Assembly: GCA_965229645.1 (NCBI GenBank)
Contig: OZ245893.1
Location: 1,426,001-1,490,000 of the forward strand
From: CAXQZM01 sp965229645
Lineage (GTDB): Bacteria; Pseudomonadota; Alphaproteobacteria; UBA7985
Direction of reading: 5' to 3'
Length of the DNA: 64,000 nt
The notes under the pieces are model-generated. The model saw only the letters and a list, made by a program, of their open reading frames with translations. It ran no database searches and had not been told where the DNA came from. Each line of letters opens with the position of its first letter. Positions within the stretch are counted from its first letter, which is position 1. The translations under genes were made by a program, and so were the position numbers. This document shows positions 17,131 to 25,603 of this stretch, piece after piece.

Positions 17131-20100
17131 CCGCAGAAAACCCAGTCGCCACGGGCGCGTCCACCGCGTTCCTTGAGGCCGTCCGTCAGCAAGCCCAGGC
17201 GCAAGATACGCGTCGTTCGGTCTGGGTCGCTGCGTCGGCCGGCGCGGGCAAGACCCGGGTTTTGACCTCGCGCATTTTGCGTCTTTTGCTGGAGGGGGTT
17301 CCGCCGCAAGGGATCCTGGCCCTGACCTTCACCCGCGCGGGCGCCAAAGAAATGGCGGGCCGGGTAATCGAGGCCGCGCGGGATCTGGCCCTGGCTGACC
17401 GCCCGACCCGCGCGCGGCAGGTGGCAGCGCTGCTGGACTTGCCCGACGACGCGCGCCCTGACGCCGAGATTTTGGCGCGCGCCGACCGCCTGTACGAGCA
17501 GATCGTCGATGTGCCTGGGGGGTTGCAAATCCAGACGCTACACGCCTTTTGCCAATCCTTGCTCGGGCGTTTTCCCTTTGAAGCGGGCGTGACGCCTGGG
17601 TTTCAAGCCATTGAGGAGGCCGAACGGCAGGACATCTTGACCGCTGCCGCATCCGCCGTGCTGGCACGCAGCGGCGAGGACTTAGCGCAGTTCAAGGCAA
17701 CGGTGCGCGCCGATGCCCTTAGCGCCCTGGTCAGCGCGCTGGTGAAGATTGACTGGGCGCGCGAGGACGCTGCCGTACGGCTAGCGGCCCTCGATCAGGC
17801 CCTGGGCGGAGGGTGTCAAGGTCGCACCTTGGCGAGCGTCCTCGCCGAGGCGGCGGCGGACGTCAAGGCCCAGGCCGACGCTCTAAGAGCCCTGGCGGAC
17901 GTGGCGCGGGCAACGGGAAAAGTTACCGATGTCAAGTTCGCCGAGGCCCTCGATCAAGCGCTCGCGGGCTCTAACCCCGTAGAGGCACTCAGCGGACCGT
18001 TTTTTAAGGCCGACGGCACGCTCAAGACCAAGGGCGTCTATAGCAAGGCCGTCGCAGACCAGGCAGATCCAGAAACGCTCGATTGGTTGGCGGCTTGGGT
18101 TCCCGATCGTGCGGCACGGGTGGGTGTGCAGCGCTTGTTTGATCTAAACGCCCAAGTCTATGCCTTTGGCGCCGAGGTCGCGCAGGCTTTCGCGCGCGAA
18201 AAGGCCCAGCGCGCCGCGCTCGATTTCGACGACTTGATCGCGGCGGCCAATCGCTTGCTGGCGCAGGACGGCGGGCCTAGTTACGTCCAGTATCGGCTCG
18301 ACCAGCGCCTTAGCCATATTTTGGTCGATGAGGCGCAGGATACCTCGCGCACCCAATGGCAGGTGGTCGCGGGTCTGGCGGAAAGTTTCTTCGACGACGC
18401 CAGCGGCATGGAGGATCGCCAACGCACCTTGTTTGTCGTTGGCGATTTCAAGCAATCCATTTATTCCTTTCAGGGAGCGGAACCGCGAGAGTTTGGGCGT
18501 TGGGAACAGCGATTTCAAAGTCTCGCGGGCGCCCAGCTCGCCTCGGTCGCCATGGTCCATTCGTTCCGCTCAGCCCCTGCGATCCTGCGCTTTGTCGATG
18601 CGGTCAGCGCCGGCCTCGCGCACGGCGGTCTTGCCTTTGATCGCAAGCCGCTGCCCCAGCACCAGGCCGTGCAAGCGGCTCGTCCAGGGCTGATCCAGGT
18701 CTGGCCCGCACCGCCGAAACCCGAGTCTGAAGCCCGCCCCGACTGGACGCCCTTGCGGGCCAGCGACATCCAGGCCTCCCCCCGCGTGGTTTTGGGCCAA
18801 GCCATCGCACGCCATATCCACCGATTGTGCAACGACCCTGCCTGGGCGGATCGGGCCGAGGCCTATGTGCAAGATCGCCAGTCTGGGCAGGCGCGCCGGG
18901 CGCAACCAGGGGATTTCCTAGTGCTGGTGCAAAATCGACGGCCCGACTTTGCGGCGGCCCTGATCGGGGAATTGAAGGTGCGCGGCGTCCCCGTCTCAGG
19001 GGTCGATCGGTTGCAGTTGTCGAGCGAACTGGTCGTTCAAGACCTGCTCGCCTTGGGAGAAGTCTGCCTGCAACCCCGCGATGATTTGGCCCTGGCGGCC
19101 TTGTTGAAGTCGCCCTTGTTTGGGGTGGACGAAACGCGCTTGTTCGACCTTGCGGCCCACCGCGGCAAGCAGAGCCTGATGACGCAAGTTCAGCGTCACC
19201 GCCCCGATTTGGCCGAACCGCTGATGGCGCTGGCGGGTCAAGTTGGTCAGGTCAGCCTCTATGATTTTTACGCCACCTATCTGTTTGCGGGCGGCGCGCG
19301 GGCGCGGCTGCGCGCGGCGGCGGGGCCCGAGGCCGAGGATGTAATCAGCCTGTTTTTGGACCGCGCGCGCCTCCACGACCAGCACGCCAATGGGGACTTG
19401 CTAGGCTTTTTGGAGGCCGAGCGCCGCAGCACCCAAGATGTCAAGCGCGACACATCGGACGCGAGCGGTCAGGTGCGCCTCATGACCGTACACGGCGCCA
19501 AGGGGCTTGAGGCGCCAATCGTGATTTTGCCCGATATGCGCCGCGTGGCCCATGCTGGCGGCAATCGACCCGACGATCAAATCGTCGAGGTGCCCAAGGT
19601 CGGTCCCGTTTGGGTGCCGAAGAAGAGTTTTGACCAACCCGCCACCCTTGCGGCCAAGGCGGCACGGAACCAAGACCTGGAGGCCGAGCGGGAACGCTTG
19701 TTCTACGTCGCCCTGACCCGCGCCGAAGAACGGCTGATTATTTGCACCGATCAAGACCAAGAGGATCGGCCCGAAACGGGTCAATGGGCCTGGTACAATC
19801 GCGCCCGCGCCGCCGCCATGGCCCTGGGCAAAAACGCGGATCTGCACCTTAAGGACTTGGGCTGGTTCGCCAACGAGGGGGTTGTGTTCGGCGCGCCGCC
19901 CGCCCTGCCGACGTCGGGCACGGCGGCGCAGGTCGCCGATCCCGAGGCGGACCCCGACGACCCTGTGCCCGCTTTGGGTTCTTTGCCGCCTGAGACCAGG
20001 CCCACGCCCCTGCGCCCGTCGCGCGCCGATACCGACAAGGCGGTGGCAGCGCCCGCAGAGCCAACGTTGCCGCCACGCGACCGCGCCGCCGCCCTGCAAC

Positions 20101-20600
20101 GCGGAACCCTCATGCACGCGGCGCTGGAACATTTGCCAGGACGCCCGCCCGCCGACTGGCCAGGGCGCGTGCGCGCTTTCTACGCGGCGCAGGCCCCCGA
20201 TGTGGAGACCGAGACGCGGGAAAGCTGGGTGCAAGAGACGCTGGCGGCGCTGGACAATCCCGACTTGGCGGCGTTTTTTGCCCCTGGCAGCCTTGCCGAG
20301 GTTGGGGTGGTCGGCACCCTGGAAGGCCAGCCTGTCGTGGGGCAGATCGACCGCCTCTACGTCGATCGGGCGCGCGGGCAGGTCCATATCCTTGACTATA
20401 AGACCAACCGCCCGCCGCCCGAAACGCCCGCGCAAGTCAGCCCCGCCTACGTGGCGCAGATGCAAACCTACGCCGCGCTGGTCGGCCCGCTCTACCCAGG
20501 GCTCGCGGTGCGCAGCTGGCTGTTTTGGACCCACAAGCAGCACCTGATGGAGGTGACCGATTTGCTGGGGGAGACGACCGAACGTGGATTGAAAATTTGA
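17127..20600 (+). CDS. addA: Double-strand break repair helicase-nuclease AddA
   Basis: UvrD-like motor subunit of AddAB, 1157 residues. Motifs in order: Walker A ASAGAGKTRVL (about 36-46), LTFTRAGAKEMAGRV, LVDEAQDTSRTQWQ (Walker B, about 400), GDFKQSIYSFQGAEP, RLMTVHGAKGLEAPIV (about 790), FYVALTRAEERLI, and the C-terminal nuclease with GQIDRLY and ILDYKTNRP (about 1085). All key residues are present, so the enzyme should be active. Translationally coupled to addB. Followed by a palindromic element that probably acts as a terminator for this gene and the convergent trmJ. Confidence 0.96.
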   Translation: MTAENPVATGASTAFLEAVRQQAQAQDTRRSVWVAASAGAGKTRVLTSRILRLLLEGVPPQGILALTFTRAGAKEMAGRVIEAARDLALADRPTRARQVAALLDLPDDARPDAEILARADRLYEQIVDVPGGLQIQTLHAFCQSLLGRFPFEAGVTPGFQAIEEAERQDILTAAASAVLARSGEDLAQFKATVRADALSALVSALVKIDWAREDAAVRLAALDQALGGGCQGRTLASVLAEAAADVKAQADALRALADVARATGKVTDVKFAEALDQALAGSNPVEALSGPFFKADGTLKTKGVYSKAVADQADPETLDWLAAWVPDRAARVGVQRLFDLNAQVYAFGAEVAQAFAREKAQRAALDFDDLIAAANRLLAQDGGPSYVQYRLDQRLSHILVDEAQDTSRTQWQVVAGLAESFFDDASGMEDRQRTLFVVGDFKQSIYSFQGAEPREFGRWEQRFQSLAGAQLASVAMVHSFRSAPAILRFVDAVSAGLAHGGLAFDRKPLPQHQAVQAARPGLIQVWPAPPKPESEARPDWTPLRASDIQASPRVVLGQAIARHIHRLCNDPAWADRAEAYVQDRQSGQARRAQPGDFLVLVQNRRPDFAAALIGELKVRGVPVSGVDRLQLSSELVVQDLLALGEVCLQPRDDLALAALLKSPLFGVDETRLFDLAAHRGKQSLMTQVQRHRPDLAEPLMALAGQVGQVSLYDFYATYLFAGGARARLRAAAGPEAEDVISLFLDRARLHDQHANGDLLGFLEAERRSTQDVKRDTSDASGQVRLMTVHGAKGLEAPIVILPDMRRVAHAGGNRPDDQIVEVPKVGPVWVPKKSFDQPATLAAKAARNQDLEAERERLFYVALTRAEERLIICTDQDQEDRPETGQWAWYNRARAAAMALGKNADLHLKDLGWFANEGVVFGAPPALPTSGTAAQVADPEADPDDPVPALGSLPPETRPTPLRPSRADTDKAVAAPAEPTLPPRDRAAALQRGTLMHAALEHLPGRPPADWPGRVRAFYAAQAPDVETETRESWVQETLAALDNPDLAAFFAPGSLAEVGVVGTLEGQPVVGQIDRLYVDRARGQVHILDYKTNRPPPETPAQVSPAYVAQMQTYAALVGPLYPGLAVRSWLFWTHKQHLMEVTDLLGETTERGLKI

Positions 20601-20686
20601 ACGGACCCTTGTCGCGGTTCCATCTCTACGGGCCTCATGTTTCATTCTTGCGCGCCCTTGGCGCTGGGTCCGTTGACATGCCCAAA

Positions 20687-20799
20687 TACCAGCGGCGACC
20701 AGGAATGACTCTTTTGATCGCTGGTATAAGGGCCGCGACTGCGGCGTCAGCGGCCCTTATACCAGCGATCATAAGAGTCATTTTCAATCGCCGCTGGTA
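20687..20799. repeat. Palindromic element, simple form (probable shared terminator)
   Basis: A 113-bp near-palindrome: TACCAGCGGCGA and, at the other end, TCGCCGCTGGTA, with inner arms GATCGCTGGTATAAGGGCCGC and their inverse around the centre GACTGCGGCGTCA. It lacks the extra modules of the larger copies, so it may be the basic mobile unit. It sits between convergent addA and trmJ and provides the trmJ stop codon. Confidence 0.9.
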
Positions 20800-21506
20800 T
20801 GACCTTTCAAAAAGGCGACGATGCCGTGCAGGGTGGAAACTTCGCGGCGGGTCAGCGGGCGGCGGGTGAAGATGTTTTTGACGTTGCGGATCATGCGCTC
20901 GCGTTTTTCTGGCACCGTGAAGAACTGCCGTTCGGCCAAATCGTCGATCAGCCGATCCAAAAAGACATCGACGTCGCCTTTGGGTGCCAAGGCGGGGCCT
21001 GGGGTCCCCACGGTTGGTTCCAGGGTCGTGGCAGCCTGCCGCCACTCGTAAGCCACCAGCAGAACCGCTTGTGCTAAGTTCAGCGAAAAATGCTCAGGGT
21101 TCATGGGGATGTGCAAAATGCTGTGGGCTTCGGCGACTTCCGCGTTTGAAAGCCCGACCGATTCCTTGCCGAACAAAATGCCGACCTGCCCAGGTTCGCG
21201 TGCGGCTTCGCCCGCGAATTGGCGCGCGCTGACCTCGGGCTTGTTCTGCTCGCGTTGCCGGGCCGTGGTTGCGTAGACCCGAACGCAGTCGGCGACGGCA
21301 GCGCGCACGTCCGCAAAGACCCGAGCCGCGTCCAAAATGCGATCCGCGCCGCTGGCGAGCACATAGGCGCGCGCATTGGGCCAGCCATCGCGCGGGGCGA
21401 CCAGGCGCAACTCGTCGAGGCCGCAATTCATCATGGCCCGCGCGGCCGCGCCGATATTGTCGCCCATTTGCGGACGCACCAGGACGACGCACGGTTTCTT
21501 GGTCAT
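20784..21506 (-). CDS. trmJ: tRNA (cytidine/uridine-32 2'-O)-methyltransferase TrmJ
   Basis: SPOUT-fold RNA methyltransferase that uses SAM to 2'-O-methylate position 32 of tRNA anticodon loops. 240 residues, usual length. SPOUT motifs: NIGAAARAMMNCGL (about 17-30), LFGKESVGLSNAEV (about 115-128) and LNLAQAVLLVAYEW, which form the knotted SAM pocket. The C-terminal helical region is typical of TrmJ. The final residues GHTSGD and the TGA are encoded by the end of the dispersed element, so the native C-terminus has been replaced. TrmH-family members could look alike, but length and C-terminal extension favour TrmJ. Confidence 0.88.
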   Translation of the reverse strand: MTKKPCVVLVRPQMGDNIGAAARAMMNCGLDELRLVAPRDGWPNARAYVLASGADRILDAARVFADVRAAVADCVRVYATTARQREQNKPEVSARQFAGEAAREPGQVGILFGKESVGLSNAEVAEAHSILHIPMNPEHFSLNLAQAVLLVAYEWRQAATTLEPTVGTPGPALAPKGDVDVFLDRLIDDLAERQFFTVPEKRERMIRNVKNIFTRRPLTRREVSTLHGIVAFLKGHTSGD

Positions 21507-21588
21507 CGTGACCAGCTTCTGGGATAGGGCCTTCGGGATAGGCTCTCGCGACCGCCATCATGCGCGACGCAAATTGTGAGTGTCGGCG

Positions 21589-23181
21589 TCAACGGCTGAG
21601 CAGCCAGGTGATGGCGTCGTCCAGCGCGGTGTAGGAAGCGTCGATGATGTTCTCCGACACTCCGACGGTGGACCAGCGGCGCCCCGTTCCGTCTTCGCTT
21701 TCGATCAGCACCCGCGTCACCGCCGCCGTTCCTGCGCCGCCGTCGAGGATGCGCACGCGATAGTCGACCAGGCGCAGATCGAGGATGGCGGGATAGGCAT
21801 CGCCGAGCGATTGCCGCATAGCCGCCGACAAGGCATCGACGGGGCCATTGCCCTTGGCGGCCTGCAAGTATTCTTGGTCGCGCACACTGAGCTGCACCAT
21901 GGCGACCGACTCGGTCACGACTTGGTTCTTGGCGTTCCAGCGCCGCTCGTCGATCACGCGAAACCGGTCGAGCGTATAGAACGACAGTTTTTCGCCGAAG
22001 TGACGCCGGACAAAGATCTCGAACGAGGCGTCGGCGCCGTCAAAGGTCAGGCCTGTTTCGGCCTCTTGGCGTTTGACCTCGGCCAACAGGCCTGGGATGC
22101 GCGCGTCGCTGGGGTCGAGCGCAAGGCCCATGTGCCGCAGATGCGCCAGAATATTGGCGCGGCCCGATTGATCGGACACCACGATTTGCCGCACGTTGCC
22201 CACCTGCTCGGGGTCCACGTGCTCGTAAGTGCGCGGGTCCTTGGCCACGGCGGAGGCGTGCAGGCCGCCCTTGTGCGCAAAGGCCGCTTTGCCCACGTAG
22301 GGCGCTTGGCGCGCGGGCATGCGGCCCAAAATCTCGTCCAGATCGCGGCTGATTTTGGTCAAGGCCGCCACCTGTGGCTCCTGAACGCCTATCTCGAAGG
22401 CTTGGGCCAGGGCGGGCTTCAGCTTTAGGTTGGCAATCAGCGTGATCAAGTTGGTATTGCCGCAGCGCTCCCCCACCCCGCCCAAAGTGCCTTGCAGTTG
22501 ATGGGCGCCCGCGCCCAGCGCGGCGATGGAGCCTGCAACGGCCTGGCCCGTGTCGTCGTGCAGATGGACGCCGATCTGGGTCTTGGGAAACCGCTGCGCG
22601 ACCTCGCCGACAATTTGGGCAACCTCGGCGGGCAAGGTGCCGCCGTTGGTATCGCAAAGGACCAGCCACCGCGCCCCGCCCTCGTAAGCTGCGCCCAAGC
22701 ACGCCAGCGCGTAGGCGGGATTGGCTTTGTAGCCGTCAAAAAAGTGCTCGGCGTCGTAAAAGGCCTGGCCCAAAGCGCCCTTGACCGCCGCAATGCTGTC
22801 CCCGATCATGGCAAGGTTTTCGGACTGATCGATGCCCAGGGCCACATCGACCTGATAGTCCCAGGCCTTGCCGACCAGGCACCCCGCGTCGGCGGCGGCG
22901 TTCAGGATCGGCGCCAAGGCCGGATCGTTCGCCGCCGACCGCCCCGGGCGGCGCGTCATGCCGAAGGCGACGAACTCCGAGGTTTGCAAGGCGGGCTTTT
23001 CCGCAAAAAATACCTCGTCGGTCGGGTTGGCCCCAGGCCATCCCCCCTCAATATAATCGACCCCGAGGAGGTCGAGCCAGGCGCTAATCCGTTGCTTATC
23101 GCGAAGAGAAAAATCGATCCCTTGGGTTTGCGCGCCGTCGCGCAACGTGGTGTCGAACAGATGGATATAGGGTTTGCCCAT
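21589..23181 (-). CDS. cimA: (R)-citramalate synthase
   Basis: Condenses pyruvate and acetyl-CoA to citramalate, the first step of the threonine-independent route to 2-oxobutyrate and isoleucine. 530 residues, the length of the CimA/LeuA-like group. Visible: FDTTLRDGAQTQGIDFSLRD at the start of the HMGL-like barrel, EGGWPGANPTDEVFF, metal ligands in GVHLHDDTG, GGVGERCGNTNL, and a C-terminal LeuA-type regulatory domain (about 395-530) that usually mediates isoleucine feedback. EGGWPGANP is characteristic of this subgroup rather than isopropylmalate synthase. It lies 82 bp downstream of trmJ's start on the same strand. Confidence 0.9.
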   Translation of the reverse strand: MGKPYIHLFDTTLRDGAQTQGIDFSLRDKQRISAWLDLLGVDYIEGGWPGANPTDEVFFAEKPALQTSEFVAFGMTRRPGRSAANDPALAPILNAAADAGCLVGKAWDYQVDVALGIDQSENLAMIGDSIAAVKGALGQAFYDAEHFFDGYKANPAYALACLGAAYEGGARWLVLCDTNGGTLPAEVAQIVGEVAQRFPKTQIGVHLHDDTGQAVAGSIAALGAGAHQLQGTLGGVGERCGNTNLITLIANLKLKPALAQAFEIGVQEPQVAALTKISRDLDEILGRMPARQAPYVGKAAFAHKGGLHASAVAKDPRTYEHVDPEQVGNVRQIVVSDQSGRANILAHLRHMGLALDPSDARIPGLLAEVKRQEAETGLTFDGADASFEIFVRRHFGEKLSFYTLDRFRVIDERRWNAKNQVVTESVAMVQLSVRDQEYLQAAKGNGPVDALSAAMRQSLGDAYPAILDLRLVDYRVRILDGGAGTAAVTRVLIESEDGTGRRWSTVGVSENIIDASYTALDDAITWLLSR

Positions 23182-23229
23182 AGCCCAGGGGGTTTAGGCG
23201 GGTTTTGCGGCGGCGCAAGGCTTGTCGAC

Positions 23230-24066
23230 TTAGCCGCTGCGCTTGGCCTGCGCCTGTCCCTTAAAGGTCGCAAGGTAGTTGCACGACAAATCCTGGGTGA
23301 GCCGCCAACGGTCGGCGAAGGGATTGTAGGTCATGCCGCGATTTTTGGTCATGAACAGGCCCGCCTGTTCCTCCACCCACTGTTCCATTTGCGCGGGGGT
23401 CACGAAGCGCCGCCAGTCGTGCGTGCCCCGCGGCAACCACCTCAAGACATACTCCGCCGCCACGATGCCGAGGGCAAAGGACCTGGCGGTCTTGTTGAAG
23501 GTCGACAAAATCATAAGGCCGTCGGGGCGCATGACCTGGCCCAGCGCCGCCGTGAAGGCTGCAGGGTCCTGCACATGCTCGATCACCTCTAAGGCCAGCA
23601 CAAGGTCAAAGTGCTGATCGGCCAGATCTTCGACCGTCGCATTTAAGTACCTGATCTCAAGCCCCGACTGCTGGGCATGAATCTGCGCCACGGGGATATT
23701 GGCGGCGGCGGCATCGACGCCAGTAACGTCGGCGCCGAGCCGCGCCAAGGGTTCGCACACCAACCCCCCGCCGCAACCGACGTCCAGCACCTTGAGCCCC
23801 TCGAGCGGTTGCAGGTCGCGACGATGACGGCCAAAGTGCGCGCACGCCTCGCCCACCACATAGTCGAGACGCACGGGGTTAATGCGATGGAGGGGGCGAA
23901 ACTTGCCGCGCGGGTCCCACCAGGCCTCGGCCATGGCGGTGAATTTTTCCACCTCGCGCAGGTCGATGCTGTCCCCCGTCGCCGCACCGACCGCCCCAGG
24001 GACTGGCCTGGCTTCTGCCTCGGGGGCTGCTTTTGCTTGGGGTGGCGCGGCGTTCAGGGTGTCCAT
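23230..24066 (-). CDS. ubiG: Ubiquinone biosynthesis O-methyltransferase UbiG
   Basis: SAM-dependent methyltransferase that performs both O-methylations in ubiquinone synthesis. The core reads AMAEAWWDPRGKFRPLHRIN (a UbiG hallmark), then motif I LDVGCGGGLVCEPLARLG, GVDAAAANI, LALEVIEHVQDP and STFNKT. The ATG at 24066 gives 278 residues; a TTG at 24111 would add 15 residues without homology. The first 45 residues after either start are Ala/Pro-rich and not conserved. Divergent from lysC, with a promoter region of about 136 bp between them. Confidence 0.93.
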   Translation of the reverse strand: MDTLNAAPPQAKAAPEAEARPVPGAVGAATGDSIDLREVEKFTAMAEAWWDPRGKFRPLHRINPVRLDYVVGEACAHFGRHRRDLQPLEGLKVLDVGCGGGLVCEPLARLGADVTGVDAAAANIPVAQIHAQQSGLEIRYLNATVEDLADQHFDLVLALEVIEHVQDPAAFTAALGQVMRPDGLMILSTFNKTARSFALGIVAAEYVLRWLPRGTHDWRRFVTPAQMEQWVEEQAGLFMTKNRGMTYNPFADRWRLTQDLSCNYLATFKGQAQAKRSG

Positions 24067-24202
24067 GGCAACATTGATCTCAGTTTCTTGGGCGGGCGGT
24101 CTTGCCCCCAACCCCTATCTTGCTAAAGACCTCAGAGCTTGCAAGACCAGCGCGCTTTCGTCGCTGGCACCCCCAGGCGACGTAGCAAAGATTGGACAGG
24201 CC

Positions 24203-25444
24203 ATGGCGCGGATCGTCATGAAATTTGGCGGCACTTCGGTGGGCGACCTCGGTCGGATCCGCGCCGTTGCGCGCCGGATTCAGGCCGAATGGCAGGCAGG
24301 GCACGAAATCGCAGTCGTGGTGTCGGCCATGGCGGGCGAGACCAACCGCTTGGTCGGCCTGTGCCGCGAGGCCCACCCCATGCACGACCTGCGCGAGTAC
24401 GATACGGTGGTGTCAACGGGGGAGCAGGTGACGGTAGGCTTGCTCGCGATCATCCTGCAATCCATGGGGGTCGAGGCGCGGTCTTGGCTGGCCTGGCAGT
24501 TGCCGCTGAAAACCTCCAACGCCCACGGCAATGCCAACATCGAGGACATTGCGAGCGACCAGATCATCGCGCGGTTTCAATCCCCTGATCGGCAAATCGC
24601 CGTCATTCCAGGATTTCAGGGCGTCTCGCCGCTCGACCGCGTGACGACCCTGGGCCGCGGCGGGTCCGACACCTCGGCCGTCGCCCTTGCCGCCGCGCTC
24701 AAGGCCGACCGCTGCGACATCTATACCGACGTCGACGGCGTCTATACGACCGACCCGCGCTTGGTGCCCTCGGCGCGCAAAATCGACAGGGTCAGCCATG
24801 AGGAAATGCTAGAAATGGCGTCCTTGGGCGCCAAGGTCTTGCAAACCCGCTCGGTCGCCCTGGCCATGCGCCATCAGGTCCCTTTGCAGGTCTTGAGTTC
24901 ATTTGAGGACAAGCCTGGCACCTTTATTGTGCCAGAGGAGGAAATTATGGAAACAGCCCTTGTCAAAGGCATCCCGTTTTCGCGGGCCGAGGCGCGCATT
25001 ACCCTGCACGGGGTCCCCGACCGCCCTGGCACGTCGGCGCTGATTTTCGGCGCGCTGGGCGATGCGGGCATCAATGTCGATATGATCATCCAGTCCCGCC
25101 CCAGCGAAGATCAGGCAACGGAAATGACCTTTACCGTCACCGATACGGATATGGACCGCGCCGTCGCCCTGATGACCGAGCGCCAGGGGGACATCGGCTA
25201 TGCGGATCTGATCGCCGATAAGAAGGTCGCCAAGGTGTCGATCGTGGGGGTGGGCATGCGCACCAACTCGGGCGTCGCGCAAACCATGTTCCGTGCCCTG
25301 GCGGACAAGGGCATCAATATCCAGGTCATCACGACCTCAGAGATCAAAGTCTCGGTCCTGATCGCCGAAGACTATCTGGAGCTTGCGGTGCGCGCCCTGC
25401 ACACGGCCTTTGGACTGGAAGGGGAGTCTATCAGCGGCGATTGA
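24203..25444 (+). CDS. lysC: Aspartate kinase (aspartokinase)
   Basis: Phosphorylates aspartate, the first step towards lysine, methionine, threonine and diaminopimelate. 413 residues, class of monofunctional enzymes. The kinase domain begins MARIVMKFGGTSVGD, with VVVSAMAGETNRL and TLGRGGSDTSAVALA; two ACT regulatory domains fill about 265-405 (VPDRPGTSALIFGALGDAGI and GMRTNSGVAQTMFRAL). The open frame extends far upstream, but homology begins at this ATG. The end GESISGD and the TGA match the end sequence of the dispersed element, so the C-terminus is an acquired extension. ACT domains imply feedback inhibition by lysine and/or threonine. Confidence 0.95.
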   Translation: MARIVMKFGGTSVGDLGRIRAVARRIQAEWQAGHEIAVVVSAMAGETNRLVGLCREAHPMHDLREYDTVVSTGEQVTVGLLAIILQSMGVEARSWLAWQLPLKTSNAHGNANIEDIASDQIIARFQSPDRQIAVIPGFQGVSPLDRVTTLGRGGSDTSAVALAAALKADRCDIYTDVDGVYTTDPRLVPSARKIDRVSHEEMLEMASLGAKVLQTRSVALAMRHQVPLQVLSSFEDKPGTFIVPEEEIMETALVKGIPFSRAEARITLHGVPDRPGTSALIFGALGDAGINVDMIIQSRPSEDQATEMTFTVTDTDMDRAVALMTERQGDIGYADLIADKKVAKVSIVGVGMRTNSGVAQTMFRALADKGINIQVITTSEIKVSVLIAEDYLELAVRALHTAFGLEGESISGD

Positions 25445-25449
25445 GAATG
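25430..25449 (+). repeat. Left-end scar of the dispersed element at the lysC stop
   Basis: ATCAGCGGCGATTGAGAATG matches the left terminus (ACCAGCGGCGA..GAGAATGACT) of the composite element at 13.8 and 27.5 kb. The rest of the element is absent. It supplies the lysC stop codon. Confidence 0.65.
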
Positions 25450-25603
25450 GCCTTACGCAACCCTCGCAGCTTAGTTCCGCTGCTATGGTTCCTGCGGAAC
25501 CCAGCCCTTTATTTTCTCGTGCTCCTGCGCCATAAGCCTAGGACGCGGACGGTTCCTCGTGCGGCTGCCGCTCAATCGACTGCTAAACCTTGGAGGACCA
25601 CCC

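Noticed and set aside
24067..24111. Fifteen-residue extension of UbiG from a TTG
   Set aside because: No homology in the extension and an ATG is available; kept only as an alternative start.
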